The translations under genes and the position numbers were made by a program. The notes beneath the pieces are model-generated. The model was given only the letters and a program-made list of their open reading frames with translations, was not told the origin of the DNA and searched no databases. Below are positions 52,220-64,000 of a stretch of 64,000 nucleotides of DNA, piece by piece (the stretch's first letter is position 1; the number at the start of each line of letters is the position of its first letter). Source of the DNA: Parasponia andersonii. Its lineage: Eukaryota > Streptophyta > Magnoliopsida > Rosales > Cannabaceae. The DNA lies in NCBI GenBank assembly GCA_002914805.1, contig JXTB01000007.1:1773657-1837656 (forward strand). The letters run 5' to 3'.

Positions 52220-54685
52220 GAATTCTACAGATACTTGGATAGTAGATTCTGGAGCAACTAACCAAATTTATAATTCACTTTTTTGGTTTTAGGAAACCCA
52301 TAAACTAAATGAAGGCAGCGTGAATTTGAAGTTGGGAACAAGCTAATTCGATCAATATCTAGAATAGGATATCTTTTTTAATCTTTTGATAATAATAGGA
52401 CTTTTGTTTTAAATAATTGTCTTTATGTTCCAGACGTTAAGAGGAATCTTATTTCAGTTGCTTATTTATTTGAGCATAGTTATATTTTAAATTTTGGATC
52501 CTCAGTTTCAATTTCCAAGTCTAATAAAAGTTTATGTTCTGGCTCATTGAGAGACAATTTATATCATTTAAGTCCTAAGATCTATTCTATGTACGATACA
52601 ATAGTTAATGATGATGAGCATGTATCAAAGAAGAGAAAAATATCTCTCAACCAATCTTACCTCTAGCATTTACATTTGGTTCATACCAACCAAAATAGGA
52701 TATAAAGAATGATCAAAAATGGGCTCTTGGGCTCATTAGAATTTAAATTATTACAAATTTTTGAATCTTGTATAGAGAAAAGATAACCAAGAGACCGTTT
52801 ACGGCCAAAGGAGAATGTGCCATTGTACCTCTACAATTGGTATATATAGATGTAAGTGGACCATGAATGTATAAGCAAGAGCCTATGAGTATTTCATCAC
52901 ATTTACGGATGATTTGGCTATGATTATCTAATGTTTTATAAATCCGAAGCCTTTGAGAAATCCAAAGAGTTTCAAATAAAGATAGAAAAGTAATCAGATA
53001 TAGACATTAAGAAACTTTGATATGATCGAGGTGGTGAATATCTCTCTGAAGAATTCAAGGATTACTTAGTTGAGAATGGGATAATATCCCAACTCACAAT
53101 ATCTGGCACTTCTCAACAAAATGATTTTGCTGAGAGAAGAAATAGAACTTTTTTAGAAATGGTACGATCAATGCTCAGCTATTCATCATTATCAGTTTCT
53201 TTCTGGGGATTTGCACTAGAGGCTGTAATGTACCTTCTGAACTTAATACAATTAAAGTCAGTGCCTAAAACTCCTAAGGAATTATGGTCAGATCGTAAAC
53301 CTAGTTTGGGACATGTCCATATTTAAGGTTTACTAGCACATATGTTGAAACCAAAGGTAGATAAGATGGAATCTTATTCAGAAGTTTGCATGCTTATGGG
53401 ATACCCAAATGGAAAGAATGGTTGACTATTCTATAATCCTCAAGAGAAGAAAGTTTTTATGAGTACTCACGCAACTTTCTTAGAGGAAGACTATATGAAT
53501 AATTTTAAGAGCAAAAGTAAAATAATTCTAGAAGAATTATCAGATGATCAGGTTAATATTTTGCCTTCTATACTTGTAGAAACACAAGAAGAATAACATG
53601 AACTGGAAGATCAAAGGACAATCCTTGAAGAGCAACAACTTACAGAACCTCATCATAGTGGAAGAGTAACTAGATTACTAGCTAGATAAATATTAGTAGG
53701 AGAAACCTATACGATAATCTCCAATGAATATATGCAGGATCCCACTAGCTATGACGAAGCTCTAAAAGATATAGATGCTCAAAAATGGCAAATTGCTATG
53801 AACCTAGAAATAGAATCTATATATTCCAATAAAGTCTAAGAATTTGTAGAGATGCCAAATAGGGTAAAACCTATAGGTTGCAAATAGATCTACAAGAGAA
53901 AGAGAGGAATAGATAGAAAGGTAGAAACCTTTAAAGCTAGACTTGTAGCCAAAAGGTATACTTAAAAAGTAGGAATTGACTATGAGGAAACCTTTTCACC
54001 GGTTGCAATACTTAAATCCGTCAGGATTCTTCTCTCTATCGCTACAACACTAGATTACAAAATTTGACAAATAGATGTCAAGATTACTTTTCTTAATGGG
54101 CATTTTGAAAAAAACATCTACATGCAATAACCAGATGGGTTCATAACTAAAGGCCAAGAACACATAGTTTGCAAGTTGCAAAGTTCTATTTATGGATTAA
54201 AGCAGCCATCTCAGTCATGGAACATCAAGTTTGATCAAGCAATTAAGTCATTTGGATTCATACGGAACATTGATGAACTTTGTGTTTACAAGAAAATTCA
54301 AAGAAAAGTTGTGGCTTTTCTAATTCTTTATATAGACGATATATTACTCATAGGAAATGATGTTGGGGGTGTTTTCTATAATAAAAATTTAGTTAGCAAA
54401 ATAGTTTGATATGAAAGACCTAAGAGGGCAATTTATATTCTTAGAATCAAATTACTTTGAGATTAGAAGAATAAAACTATTGTCCTATCTCAAGCTGCTT
54501 ACATTAATAAAATCTTAACAAGATTTAATATGCAAAATTCTAAGAAAGGTTATATGCCTTTCAGACATAGAATAACTTTTTCAAAGGAATAATGTCTGAA
54601 GACACTTGAAGAAAAAGAACTTATGAGTAGAATTCCTTATGAGAAAGCTGTAGGAAGTCTCATGTATGTAATGTTATGTATTAGA

Positions 54686-54729
<44 letters not shown>

Positions 54730-55324
54730 GTTAGAATGGTTAATAGATATCAGTCCAACCAAGGCCCTAGACACTGGACAACAGTCAAATATATAATTAA
54801 GTATCTAAGAAGAACTAATGATTATATACTTGTCTACTCTAGTGAATATCTCATCCCAATAAGTTGTACTGATTCCAACTTTATGTCGGATAAGGATTCA
54901 AAAAAGTCCACTTCTGAATATATGTTTATACTAGGAGGTGGAGCCATCAGTTAGAGGAGTGTGAAACAAAGTTGTGTCCCAGACTCTACCATTGAAGCTG
55001 AATATGTGACTACATTTGAAGCAACAAAGGACGTTGTATGGCTTAAAAAATTTCTACAAGATCTTGAGGTGGTGTCTACTGCAACTACACCAATGAAATT
55101 ATGTTGTGACAACATTGGGGCAATAGCACAGTCAAAGAAACTGGGGAACTACAAGATACAAAAATACATAGAACAAAAGTATCACATCATAAAGGACATA
55201 GTGCAGAGAGGAGATAGCTTTTGTAGATAACATAGCAGGTCCATTTACTAAGGTCTTAGTTGGGAAACCTTTTAACTTGCATTTAGAGTCCATGGGCATG
55301 AGAATAATGCCTGAATTGCTTTGA
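52220..55324 (+). pseudogene. Copia pol (PR-INT-RT-RH), degenerate
   Basis: Order protease, integrase, reverse transcriptase, RNase H defines Ty1/copia. Protease: TWIVDSGATNQ (52232-52264). Integrase: a zinc-binding-like stretch near 52660 and EYFITFTDDL near 52878-52907. RT: ETFKARLVAKRY (53929), DYEETFSPVA (53970), QSSIYGLKQPSQSW (54176-54220) and FLILYIDDILLIG (54317-54355), which contains the catalytic YxDD. RNase H: HWTTVKYIIKYLRR, CTDSNFMSDKDSKKSTSEYM and TIEAEYVTTFEATKDVVWLK (54760-55060). Many stops and frame changes occur, and a TA microsatellite (about 54689-54722) has expanded between RT and RNase H. Not functional. Confidence 0.92.
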
Positions 55325-55330
55325 AAACTA

Positions 55331-55339
55331 GTGGGAGAT
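55331..55339 (+). other. Polypurine tract of the copia element
   Basis: GTGGGAGAT immediately before TGTTA, the start of the 3' LTR. The purine run directly before the LTR is where plus-strand DNA synthesis starts in this class. Confidence 0.8.
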
Positions 55340-56926
55340 TGTTAAAAATGTACGCCCTTCGAAACATATTCCATCATATAATAAATATTTTCTAGAATTA
55401 ATAAAATTTGTTAGATATTTTAATTATATCTTTTGCATATATGTGATTGAATAAAAATCCATTTAATTACATAATATATATCTTTGTGATTATGAGGTGG
55501 ATTCACATAAGACATTGATGCAAGTTATTTTGTAATTAAATAAAATTATTCGCAATTAACAAAATAAAGTTGGACTCTTTATTTTAATTGTTGTAAATTC
55601 ATTGAGTAATTTGTCTTAATTACGTATGAATTTACTAATGTGGTTAGATTATATTGAACGGATTAATTATGAGATTTAATAGATCTTAAATAACTGTCAG
55701 ACATATTAAATCTCATTTGGCATTAATAATATTTTATTCTCAGTTCTGAATTAATTATAAGTTCATGTTTGTTTATACTACAAAATTTGAGTTACTAAGG
55801 GGTGCAACTCTAATTGAGGGGTTAATATTCTCAGTAACTTACCGGAAGGTGTTTATGGACAATTTTACTTATAGATTGACAATATGAAATTTGTACATAC
55901 ATATCTTTTCACGAGTTTTTGATACTTGATCATAGAATTCTTTTACTAGAGTATGTCAACATATCTAATTAATATGTTGAAAATGATTATTAGAGAAATC
56001 CAGTTTGAGTCAAGAAATAAAAATATAATTAAATTGATTGGATAATTGAGATTTCAATTTAATTATGATATGGTACAAAGGACTAAAGTATTGATATCAA
56101 TATGGCGTGGACTAATTATTACTAGTATGACAATATCTATAAAAATATATTTAATAGTGGAATATAATTCTAATATTTTAGTGGAGTATATTTGGAATTT
56201 ACAATTGGGCCGATTAATTTAAGGCACAATTGTGGGAACTACTATTTTGTGAGCTCAAAGATCACCGGGCTAGCCCATAAATTTGGTTGTATCTTTACAA
56301 GTCTAATTAAGGGAAGAAAAATAGTAGTTTGGCCTCACAAGTCTAAGACTGCACAAGCTTAGCCCAATAATTAGGCATAGGCATGTGACACTCTACTGTG
56401 AGGCACAATGCCAGGCATGTAGTGTAATTTTATTAAATGGGATTTGCAATTTAATTACAAGATGGATTATTTGAATTTTAGAAATTCTAAATTATTGTAA
56501 TAATTAATTTAGAATAAAATTCAAATAGATAGTTTATTAGTAAAAATCTGTACATATTATTTTGTGTTAGTTAATTTGATTTAACAACTTTCAAGATAAT
56601 GGAAATAAATATCTTTTATTTAATTTCTTGATTTGAATTGAGAAATCTGGATGAATAAAAGATAGACATTTATTTGAATTAATTTCTAATTATCTTAGGA
56701 ATTAAATAATACTAGAAAGTATTTTGAAATTTGAAAATACACCTTTGTAAGTTGTTACATATTTTTTATAGAGAATCTCTTTGACAAAAAAAAAAAAATA
56801 TAGAACAATCCTACTAATAAGGAATTGCTTTGGTACATCGAATCTGGTCTAATATTTTTTATTAGAAAATTAACTTTAAAAAGAAAGATGTCCATGAATT
56901 TTTTTTGCACAGAGAAAAAGTTACGT
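55340..56926 (+). mobile_element. 3' LTR of the copia element, truncated at its right end
   Basis: Starts TGTTAAAAATG after the polypurine tract. From 55654 it aligns with the 5' LTR (47731 onward). Similarity stops at about 56926, leaving out the last ~530 bases that the 5' LTR has (48990-49519). The substantial divergence between LTRs indicates an old insertion. Confidence 0.85.
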
Positions 56927-56929
56927 ATT

Positions 56930-58485
56930 GAAAATTTGAAATTTCTTGTTTAATCTCTTCCCTCCTGAAATGCTTCCTACAAAACAACCATTATAACCTA
57001 AATCTATCTAATAAACCTCTCACACCTACATGTTTCCTTCCACTTCTCCTAGAGCTATCAAATGGGATAGGCCAACTATTAGGTATGACAGCATGACATG
57101 AAAAAATGTATGTTGAGCACGACATGACATGACACGAGGTGTTGGGCTATACCGGGTTCATAGTTTTAACCACCATAGGCCAACAAAGTATGCCATGACA
57201 TTTGGCATGGCATGACACAACACGACTCATAAAGTATAAAAAGGACGATACTAGATACTTAAACAAATATTTTATTTTTGTTAAAATATTAAATAATTAC
57301 TCTTAAAATTAAATAACATGATGATAAATTATACTGATAATTATTAATAAAAAGGAATAATGGATAAATAAAAATTAGTGATAAATCTCATACTTAATTG
57401 GTATTAATAGATTTATTCTTTTGTAAGAATATTTATGAGTTGACAATTAAATGGTTGATAATTAGTTTTGATTTGGGCTTATTATGCTGGAATGAAATTG
57501 GCTTAACACATGCACAAGCATGGCACGAGAAGTGTAATGCCTATGTGCCATGTCAAGCCTAAAGTATTGAAGTTTGGGTCAACATAAGTACACCATGATG
57601 TTTTAATAGGTCATGCTGAGCACAACACAAAATATGAGTGAATTTATCTAGCATGGTCCATTTGACGTCTCTTCTCCCTCCTACTAGACAAGCGTACACA
57701 ATCTAAATGCTAACAAACAAATCAAAAGTTCTGATATGTTGGAAACTCACAAATACAATAATTAGACACTTTGAGAAACACCAAAAAATTTGGTTTGATG
57801 TGATAAAATCTACAAAAAGTATTACACACAAAATTGCTAAGCCAATTGAAATAGGCTTCTTTCAAAATTTAAGGCTTAAAGTACCAAAAATTCAAAAACC
57901 TCCGATGAGCCAAATTTTTTGAAAAATCCTAGATTGATTTAGAAAATATCACTTTTTATAAAGTTTTTCCAAAAATATCATTTTTAATAAATATTTTAAA
58001 AAATATAATTTTTTTTTCAAAATTGTTATTGTTCGGTGGTACTTAAGGTAACTAGTTGGGTTACTTAGGGTAGCCAATCAAGTTACTAGAGACAACCGGG
58101 CAAATTACCTCAAATAACTTGATTGGTTACTTCAATTATCTCATCAATTAATAAAAAGTGGTATTTTTCTAAATATGTTTAAAAGTGGTATTTTACTAAT
58201 TAAAATTTGGGAATTTCCCAAACAATTTCAAAATTCAGGATTTTTCAATTTTTTGAAAAGTACCGTTACAAAACAAATTTCCTCAATTGAATTTATTCCA
58301 TCCGTAGTGAAAAAAACCAAGAAGCTCAAACGATTACATAAAAATTACATGCACAGAACATTTTCCCTTCGAATACGTCTGAAACCCTTATAATAAACAA
58401 TTAAATACAAGACATAAGTAATATAGAAAAGGACCAAAAGTCCACAGTAACCATGTCATAATAGAAGTCCACCTTCATTTAAAAA
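56930..58485 (+). repeat. Dispersed repeat, copy C (interrupted)
   Basis: Same-orientation homologue of copy B (44165-45205), beginning right at the truncated end of the 3' LTR and broken by the MITE-like element at 57852-58283. After the insertion it resumes with TTTATTCCATCCGTAGT and continues to TTCATTTAAAAAAG. Copy A (30800-31095) also matches its right half. Confidence 0.78.
57852..58283. mobile_element. MITE-like element, copy 2, with visible empty site
   Basis: About 432 bp inserted into dispersed-repeat copy C. The flanks are CAATTGAAA on the left and CAATTGAAT on the right, while copy A reads CCAATTGAAATTATTCC and copy B CCAATAGAAATTATTCC without insertion. This defines an 8-9-bp target duplication. 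It is homologous to 16832-17270, including the centre with alternating GTAAC/GTTAC phrases (58045-58135). No coding capacity. Confidence 0.85.
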
Positions 58486-58609
58486 AGAACAAAAAAACAA
58501 ACAAACCAGTTGTTTGGTTGGCCCATTTGGGTTTGTTAAAAAAGAATACATTTTACACAAATAATTTCACAAAGGGATAAATTACTCTAGCAAGAGGTCA
58601 ATTTCCCCA

Positions 58610-58617
58610 TATAAAAA
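58610..58617 (+). promoter_or_regulatory. Candidate TATA box of the LRR gene
   Basis: TATAAAAA in CCCATATAAAAAGGG about 200 bases before the ATG. Further down, at 58781-58790, TAGGGTTTTA resembles the plant telo box in the probable 5' UTR. Both are predictions. Confidence 0.5.
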
Positions 58618-58812
58618 GGGAGTTGGCGCAAATAAAAGTGAAAATGGGCCTCATGGGTTAAGGCCACGGTGCTCCTTAGGAGAGAGAGGTTTTTTTTTTT
58701 TTTTATTTTTTTTTTAAATAAACTAGGCGCGACCTGTAGAGGGTGTTTAAGATGAATCGAGTCAGTTGAGCGGCCAGAGGTAGGGTTTTAGGCGGAAACC
58801 AAACCAAAGCAA

Positions 58813-59022
58813 ATGACTTGGTTGAGCTCAGAGCAGGTCCTCAAGGACAACGACACCCGTGACCCTTCCACCATTGAAGCTCTCACTCTCAACCACCGAG
58901 CTCTCTCCGACGTCTCCTGCTTGACGGACTTCAAGTGCTTGGGGAGGCTCGATCTTAGAGTCAACAATCTCACTTCTCTTGAGGTCTTTCCTTTTTCCAT
59001 TTTCCATTTTTTTTTTATTATA

Positions 59023-59057
<35 letters not shown>

Positions 59058-60885
59058 GTGGGATGGTCTCTGTTCAATGCCAGGGATTGAAGTTGTGCAC
59101 AAATTTGAAGTGGTTGTCGGTTGCAGAGAACAAATTGGAGAGCTTGAAAGGAATTGAAGCACTTACTAAGCTCACTGTATGTATATACCATTTTTGGGGG
59201 TTAAATATTGACCCATTTCATGCTAAATTTTTTGAATTCAAAATCAAGGTGTCCTAATGCTACTTTAGGTCTTTGTTTCTCAATGGATTCTGTTCTTATA
59301 TCATTAACTCATATGCTTTGTATTGTTTGGTAATGGTGGATTGCCTCTTAAGGTGTTTAGTTAAGTTACCACAGTCTGTTAGAACTGGTTTGACTTATTC
59401 TACTTGACCACTTTTTTTCTCGGTGTTACTCCTGTTTCTGTAATTTTCTTTTAATTCTTGAAATATTTATAATTACTGTTGTTATTTTCTGAATTATGAC
59501 TTGAAAATTGTGTTGGTCTGTGCTTTTGTTCTTGTGCTAAGTGCTCATCTGCAGAAACCAACATGAACATCTCATAAGTTTTATTTTTGTAGAAATTTAA
59601 ACATGCGATATCCTTTCTTATAGCTTACCGGCTACAAATGTGTGGGACATATTTCAATGGCATGGCCACTTACTATAGTGGTATAGTTTACATAATATTT
59701 ATCTGCTTCCTTGTTGATAGATTTCTGATTTTGTTCGGTTGCAGCTAAATTGTACTTTCTTATTTCAAGTGAATTCAATTAACGTGTCATTTCTTCTCTT
59801 TTTTTAAATCAATTTGTTTCCTTTTAAAATTGTTTTTGTATAAAAGGCTTTTAACTGTAATATCGTGGAACTTATAGCAAAGATATAATATATAATTTAT
59901 TGTAGTCTTTAGAAGAGAAAATTGAACTCAAATATTGTTTTGTTTTTATTAATATCTCTCAGCAGTCATAATCCTTGTTCAAGAAAACAATAGAGTTGAT
60001 TAATTGATTTGGGTTTGAAGATTCACTTGGTTACCTTTATGTAAATCAGGTATTAAATGCGGGCAAGAACAAGATCAAGTCTATGGATAATGTTAGGTCT
60101 ATTACGAGCTTATGTGCAATAATTTTGAATGGTGACCTTTGAGATGCATATAACTTCGCCATTTTCAAGGTTTATTTTTTTGCCTTTTATCTTTTAGCCT
60201 CATTTCCCGCTAATAATTTCTTTACCCTTCTCTGCTTGCAGATAATGAGATTAACTCAATTTGCAAGCTTGATCAAATGAAAGACTTGAACACTCTTGGT
60301 ATGAATTTAAGGCCACCTTGTCTGGTGATTACATTCTTCTTAAATACCAATAGTTTGTATTGTAGTCTAGATAGGTAGCTTGAGCACAATCTGTTGGAAC
60401 TTGGAATTCATTCTAGTTGTTTATTTGTTTTGCTTTGTTTGTTTGTTTTTATTTTTGTTTGATTTATTTATTTATTTATATTTTTAAAGTTCCTATTCTT
60501 TAGTTTGAGTAAATAAAGGTTGGTTGTGGCTGAGAAGATAGAACATGCGATGTGTTCATACTCTTGAAGGGAGAATACTTTTAGACAGAAAATCAGTCAA
60601 TAATTACCGAGGAACTTTGATCCCCAGAATATGCAGTACCTCAGTTTATCTAAGGAAGTCTTCTTTTACTTTAGGCTCAATAAGCCAAGGCATGTAAATG
60701 TTTCTAGGAGTGTAAAATGAGCTAATTTCACCCAACCAACATATGGGCTCAAGGGGGCCATGATATCACAAGGTCCAATCCATTGAATAGGTGGGTTGGC
60801 TCAAGTCCAAACCCATTTAGTAATAACCTGGCCAAAGTCAGGCCACAGTCAAAATAAATGTTGGGGGTCAAATGTTGCTAGACTG

Positions 60886-60935
<50 letters not shown>

Positions 60936-62657
60936 GTCCTCAGCGGTTTTGTCAGTTATAGGCCTCCCCTGCCCCAGTTTTTTGTTCTTCCGTGTAAATC
61001 AGACAGTTCATTCGGTCTTTGAAATGGCATGTCAGTTCATTCTAGTTCATGATTATAATTGTTAACATCTTTTGATTTTGGGATTCTCCTGTAGTTCTTT
61101 CTAGGAACCCAATTGGTGAAATTGGTGATTCTCTGGTAAAAGTAGCATCTATTACAAAGGTAAGCGGCTTTGCCTATTGAGGTGTTCCTACCAGCAGTTT
61201 TGCTTGATATTTGATAAATGCTAAAGCCTTGGACTTTTTCTCGTTTCCAGCTTTCTCTTTCTTATTGCCAGCTTAAGAATATAAATGCTTCACTGAAGTC
61301 CTGTGTTGAATTGAAAGAGCTGAGACTGGCTCACAATGATATCAAGGTATATTTTCTATTGGATTTTTTGTTTTTTGAAACCTTTTTTTTCCTTAAATTT
61401 TCCTCTCAGAATTATTTCATTCAAGTACTTCCTATCACTTCTTTAGAATTTACCTTTCATTTCATATCTTACTTTTTTTTTTTTTTTGCTGGAGTTTTGC
61501 TTTGTTGATTGAGTCCCTAACTTTGTTCTTCATCTGTGTGCCCCGTTCAGAGTCTTCCAGCTGAGTTGGCTTATAATAAGGATCTACAGAATTTGGATTT
61601 GGGGTATAATGTTATCACAACTTGGTCAGATCTAAAGGTTGACATTTGGAGCTGGAACTCTTTCTTGATTTCTTTTTTCCTTTTATGTAATCTTACTCAA
61701 GAATAACTTTCCATGCTAAAAATGGCAGGTCCTTAGTTCATTGGTTAGTCTGAGAAATCTGAATTTGCAAGGGAACCCTATTGCTGAAAATGAGAAATCG
61801 GTGAAAAAGGTAATGCTCATCATCTTTTTTGTACTACGGTCTCTGTTTTAAGCTTTTGCAGTCTTAACTTGATTCTTACAAAAATAGTTCTATTGTAGAT
61901 CAAAAAAACATTGCCAAAGTTGCACGTATTCAATGCGAAACCAATAAACAAATACACAAAGAATGAGATGGGTGACAACACTGACCAGGGTTCTTCACTT
62001 ATTGCTGACAAAAATCCAGAAACTCAAACAGAAGAGGTGAGAGATCACGTCAGCAGAAATAACTTAAAAGAACCTGTTAGGGCTAGTCCTGGTAGTTTAA
62101 ATGAGTGGGATAAGAAGAAGAAATTGAAGGGGACAAAAGAGGGAACAAGGGACAATGTCTTTGAAATTCTTTCCCACAAGGATGAGAAGGGAAATCTACT
62201 CAAGGAAAAGAAATCCAAACATTACATGCCAGGTCAAAGTAAAACTGGAAACCTTGAGAACGATCCTAACTTGGAAAAGCAATCAATGCAGAAAAGCAAA
62301 GTAAAGAATGACGAGCCACAAAAGAGAAAAGTTTTATTCCAAGAAGATGATGATGCCACTGTCAAAAATAAACATCAAAAGAAAGCAAAGGTGAAACGAG
62401 GCGAACTAGATGTTATTGATGATGCAGAAGCTTCATTTGTAGAGCTGTTCACTGCTGATGGTACAGAAGACCCTGAGAACAGAAGGGAAAAGAGTGTTAA
62501 TGATAATGCTGGTCGAGGCATGAAGTCGGCTGGTGGCACAGTAACCTTCCCTGGTAAGAAGAAGAAAGCTAAAGCCCAGAGTAGAGGTTCCATTTTAGAT
62601 TTCTCATCCGCGGTTGAAGTTGGGATGGGTGGGGCATCAACATGGGGTGATGAGTAA
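58813..62657 (+). CDS. Leucine-rich repeat protein with basic C-terminal tail (496 aa)
   Basis: Nine exons: 58813-58983, 59084-59176, 60050-60131, 60242-60298, 61095-61159, 61251-61346, 61551-61637, 61729-61809 and 61899-62657. All joins are GT-AG and in frame. Residues ~20-235 form about nine 22-residue repeats of the SDS22-like type (LDLRVNNLTSLEGL, LSVAENKLESLKGI, LNAGKNKIKSMDNV, LRLAHNDIKSLP, LNLQGNPIAENE). The last repeat leads to a cap-like LPKLHVFNAKPINK. Residues ~245-496, all in the last exon, are highly charged, lysine-rich and probably disordered, with nuclear-localisation-like clusters (KKKKLKG, GKKKKAKAQSRG). There is no signal peptide, membrane segment or kinase domain, so it is an intracellular protein, perhaps nuclear or a protein phosphatase 1-regulator-like scaffold; that is inference. 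Conserved in plants to my knowledge, with no symbol I would trust. Confidence 0.92.
59025..59054. repeat. (TA)n microsatellite in LRR gene intron 1
   Basis: Alternating TA tract inside the 100-base intron between exons 1 and 2. It lies about 30 bases before the acceptor, so length changes could affect the short intron. Confidence 0.9.
60887..60932. repeat. (CT)n microsatellite in LRR gene intron 4
   Basis: An uninterrupted CT run of about 23 repeats. The serine-leucine open frame across it is an artefact. Confidence 0.95.
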
Positions 62658-62673
62658 TGAACTTCTTTCATGC

Positions 62674-63141
62674 GAATGAAGTTCAAAAATGCTTGTAGCC
62701 CGGATAAATTTTTGGCTGAGTTTTTTTTTTTTTTGTTATTTTTTTTTCCAGATCAACTTGAGACCATGACGTGTTTTTGGAAAGTAGGGATCCTCTCTTT
62801 TGGGGTAGCCATCAAAGGTTACAGATAAGATTATAGTTGACTTTGATCGTATGACTTGAGAAAAAAATCAGTGTTGAATTGTTGTTGATGTTGATGTTGA
62901 TGTTGATCAATGTTGAATGAAGTTCAAAAATGCTTGTAGCCCGGATAAGTTTTTGGCTGAGTGTTTTTTTTTTTCCAGATCAACTTGAGACCATGACGTG
63001 TTTTTGGAAAGTAGGATAGTGGGATCCTCTCTTTTGGGGTAGCCATCAAAGGTTACAGACAAGATTATAGTTGACTTTGATCGTGTGACTTGAGAAAAAA
63101 AATCAGTGTTGAATTGTTTTTGATGTTGATGTTGATCAATA
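62674..63141. repeat. Tandem duplication in LRR 3' flank, ~240-bp unit x2
   Basis: Unit 1 (62674-62914) and unit 2 (62915-about 63141) both run from GAATGAAGTTCAAAAATGC to a GTTGATGTTGATCAAT end. They differ mainly in a poly(T) run, a GATAGTG insertion and the number of TTGATG triplet-pair repeats. The first unit starts 16 bases after the LRR stop codon, so it is in the 3' UTR. Confidence 0.93.
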
Positions 63142-64000
63142 GGTGATGAGGCAAATGGTTTGGAGTTTGGTCCTTGGATATAGCTTGATAAGTTTTGGTA
63201 GTTGGCATGTTAATGCTAATGTCCCAAAGTTGAAATGGCGCTCACTTATACGTAAATTTGGCACGCGGGGAAGATCTTTGCTATCTATCATGTATTAATG
63301 ACTGGAAACTTTTTTGGTGGTGCACGTGGACTTTTCTAATTTTCTTTTCGTTTCTTTTCTTTTGTTATTCATTTTTGAGGGGGGACCTGCATAAAGTCAT
63401 TCAGTTGACTATAGTAAATTAATGAACCAAAAATTTTAAAAACAGTTCCATTAAATGGATGTACTAATCATTATGGAGGGGCTTGTCAACTTTGGCAAAT
63501 CGCCACTTTGACTTTTTTAAGTATCAAAACAATCATTTAGACAATGGTGTTCTTCCAAGAGAAAAACGATGTTTTGTTTATCAGTTTCGTTTACCATATT
63601 ATAAAAGAAGATGGAAATAACTCTTATAAGTTAGTACTGCATTTATCTTTAGAAGTCCATCAGGCTGTACTGAAGAAATTGAACAGCTTAATTAAGTTGA
63701 TTGTTATAACTCATAATCACGTAACACTATGACTTCTACTGTCTTTTACTTTCTCTACCCGTGAAATTCATTTCTTATTCTCTCTCTCTCTCCCTCTCTT
63801 CATCCTTCACTTTCTTCTCTGTTCTCATCTGGTTCTACATGATTAAACAGCTTTTGAAATTTATGAAAGGCAAAAAGATGGCAAAATTTTAATTATTGAG
63901 TGAACAATTAGCAAGTGGAAAAAAACAAAAACAGAAACAATGTCAAAATTTGTTGCGTGCTTTATTTGATGTAACATATGCAAAATTTGGCAGTAAATAG
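63142..64000. other. Gene-free region
   Basis: No supported gene. A CT-rich tract is at 63778-63800. The 62-codon open frame at 63544-63732 has no recognisable domain. Confidence 0.5.

Noticed and set aside
58788..59162. 124-codon minus-strand open frame overlapping LRR exon 1
   Set aside because: Antisense shadow of exons 1-2 that also reads through a TA microsatellite; the plus-strand exons have clear LRR content.
60796..61065. 89-codon frame with a serine-leucine run
   Set aside because: It translates the CT microsatellite in an intron of the LRR gene.

Overview
This window is nuclear DNA of a flowering plant, most likely a eudicot. It is AT-rich, its genes have many exons with GT-AG introns, the gene spaces are dominated by LTR-retrotransposon and DNA-transposon relics, and the recognisable proteins (a plant-type CAF1 deadenylase, a RuvB-like 1 helicase, a plant LRR protein) fit plant families. 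There is no sign of bacterial, organellar or viral-genome organisation. One assembly gap of 214 N lies at 11459-11672.

Layout. 1-8929 is gene-free repeat space: a decayed CACTA (En/Spm) fragment near 3540-4600, probable Ty3/gypsy-type debris at 4830-6180, and a 545-bp direct duplication at 6643-7722. At 8930-10214 a heavily deleted minus-strand Ty1/copia relic abuts a truncated, broken 5'-3' exoribonuclease (XRN) gene relic at 10293-13315, which is itself interrupted by an LTR-like insertion containing the gap. 13.3-21.5 kb is AT-rich repeat space leading to a small conserved protein gene (coding exon 21600-21836, probably with a 2-kb intron in its 5' UTR). A complete intronless CAF1 gene follows at 24338-25201 (+). 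26.3-33.9 kb holds a fold-back repeat, a non-autonomous CACTA element with both ends visible (28215-30729), and MITE-like sequence. The RuvB-like 1 gene spans 34094-39658 in 12 coding exons (458 aa). Downstream is a diverged tandem array of about 130-bp units (41091-42400). A second CAF1 gene at 46521-47384 (-) encodes exactly the same protein as the first. A decayed Ty1/copia retrotransposon fills 47731-56926, and a nine-exon LRR protein gene (58813-62657, 496 aa) ends the window.

The most notable structure is the pair of CAF1 genes. They form a near-identical 2.1-kb inverted repeat flanking RuvBL1, whose identity falls abruptly to an older, diverged level of homology at the 3' edge. That is what recent gene conversion in an old inverted duplication would look like, although a recent duplication or an assembly artefact remains possible. 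The functional genes do not form an operon or obvious pathway cluster; CAF1 (mRNA deadenylation) and the XRN relic (5'-3' decay) both belong to mRNA turnover, but that may be chance. I found no convincing novel defence or enzymatic system. The unusual signals are repeat and transposon structures, a GC-AG intron in RuvBL1, and the gene-conversion-like CAF1 pair.
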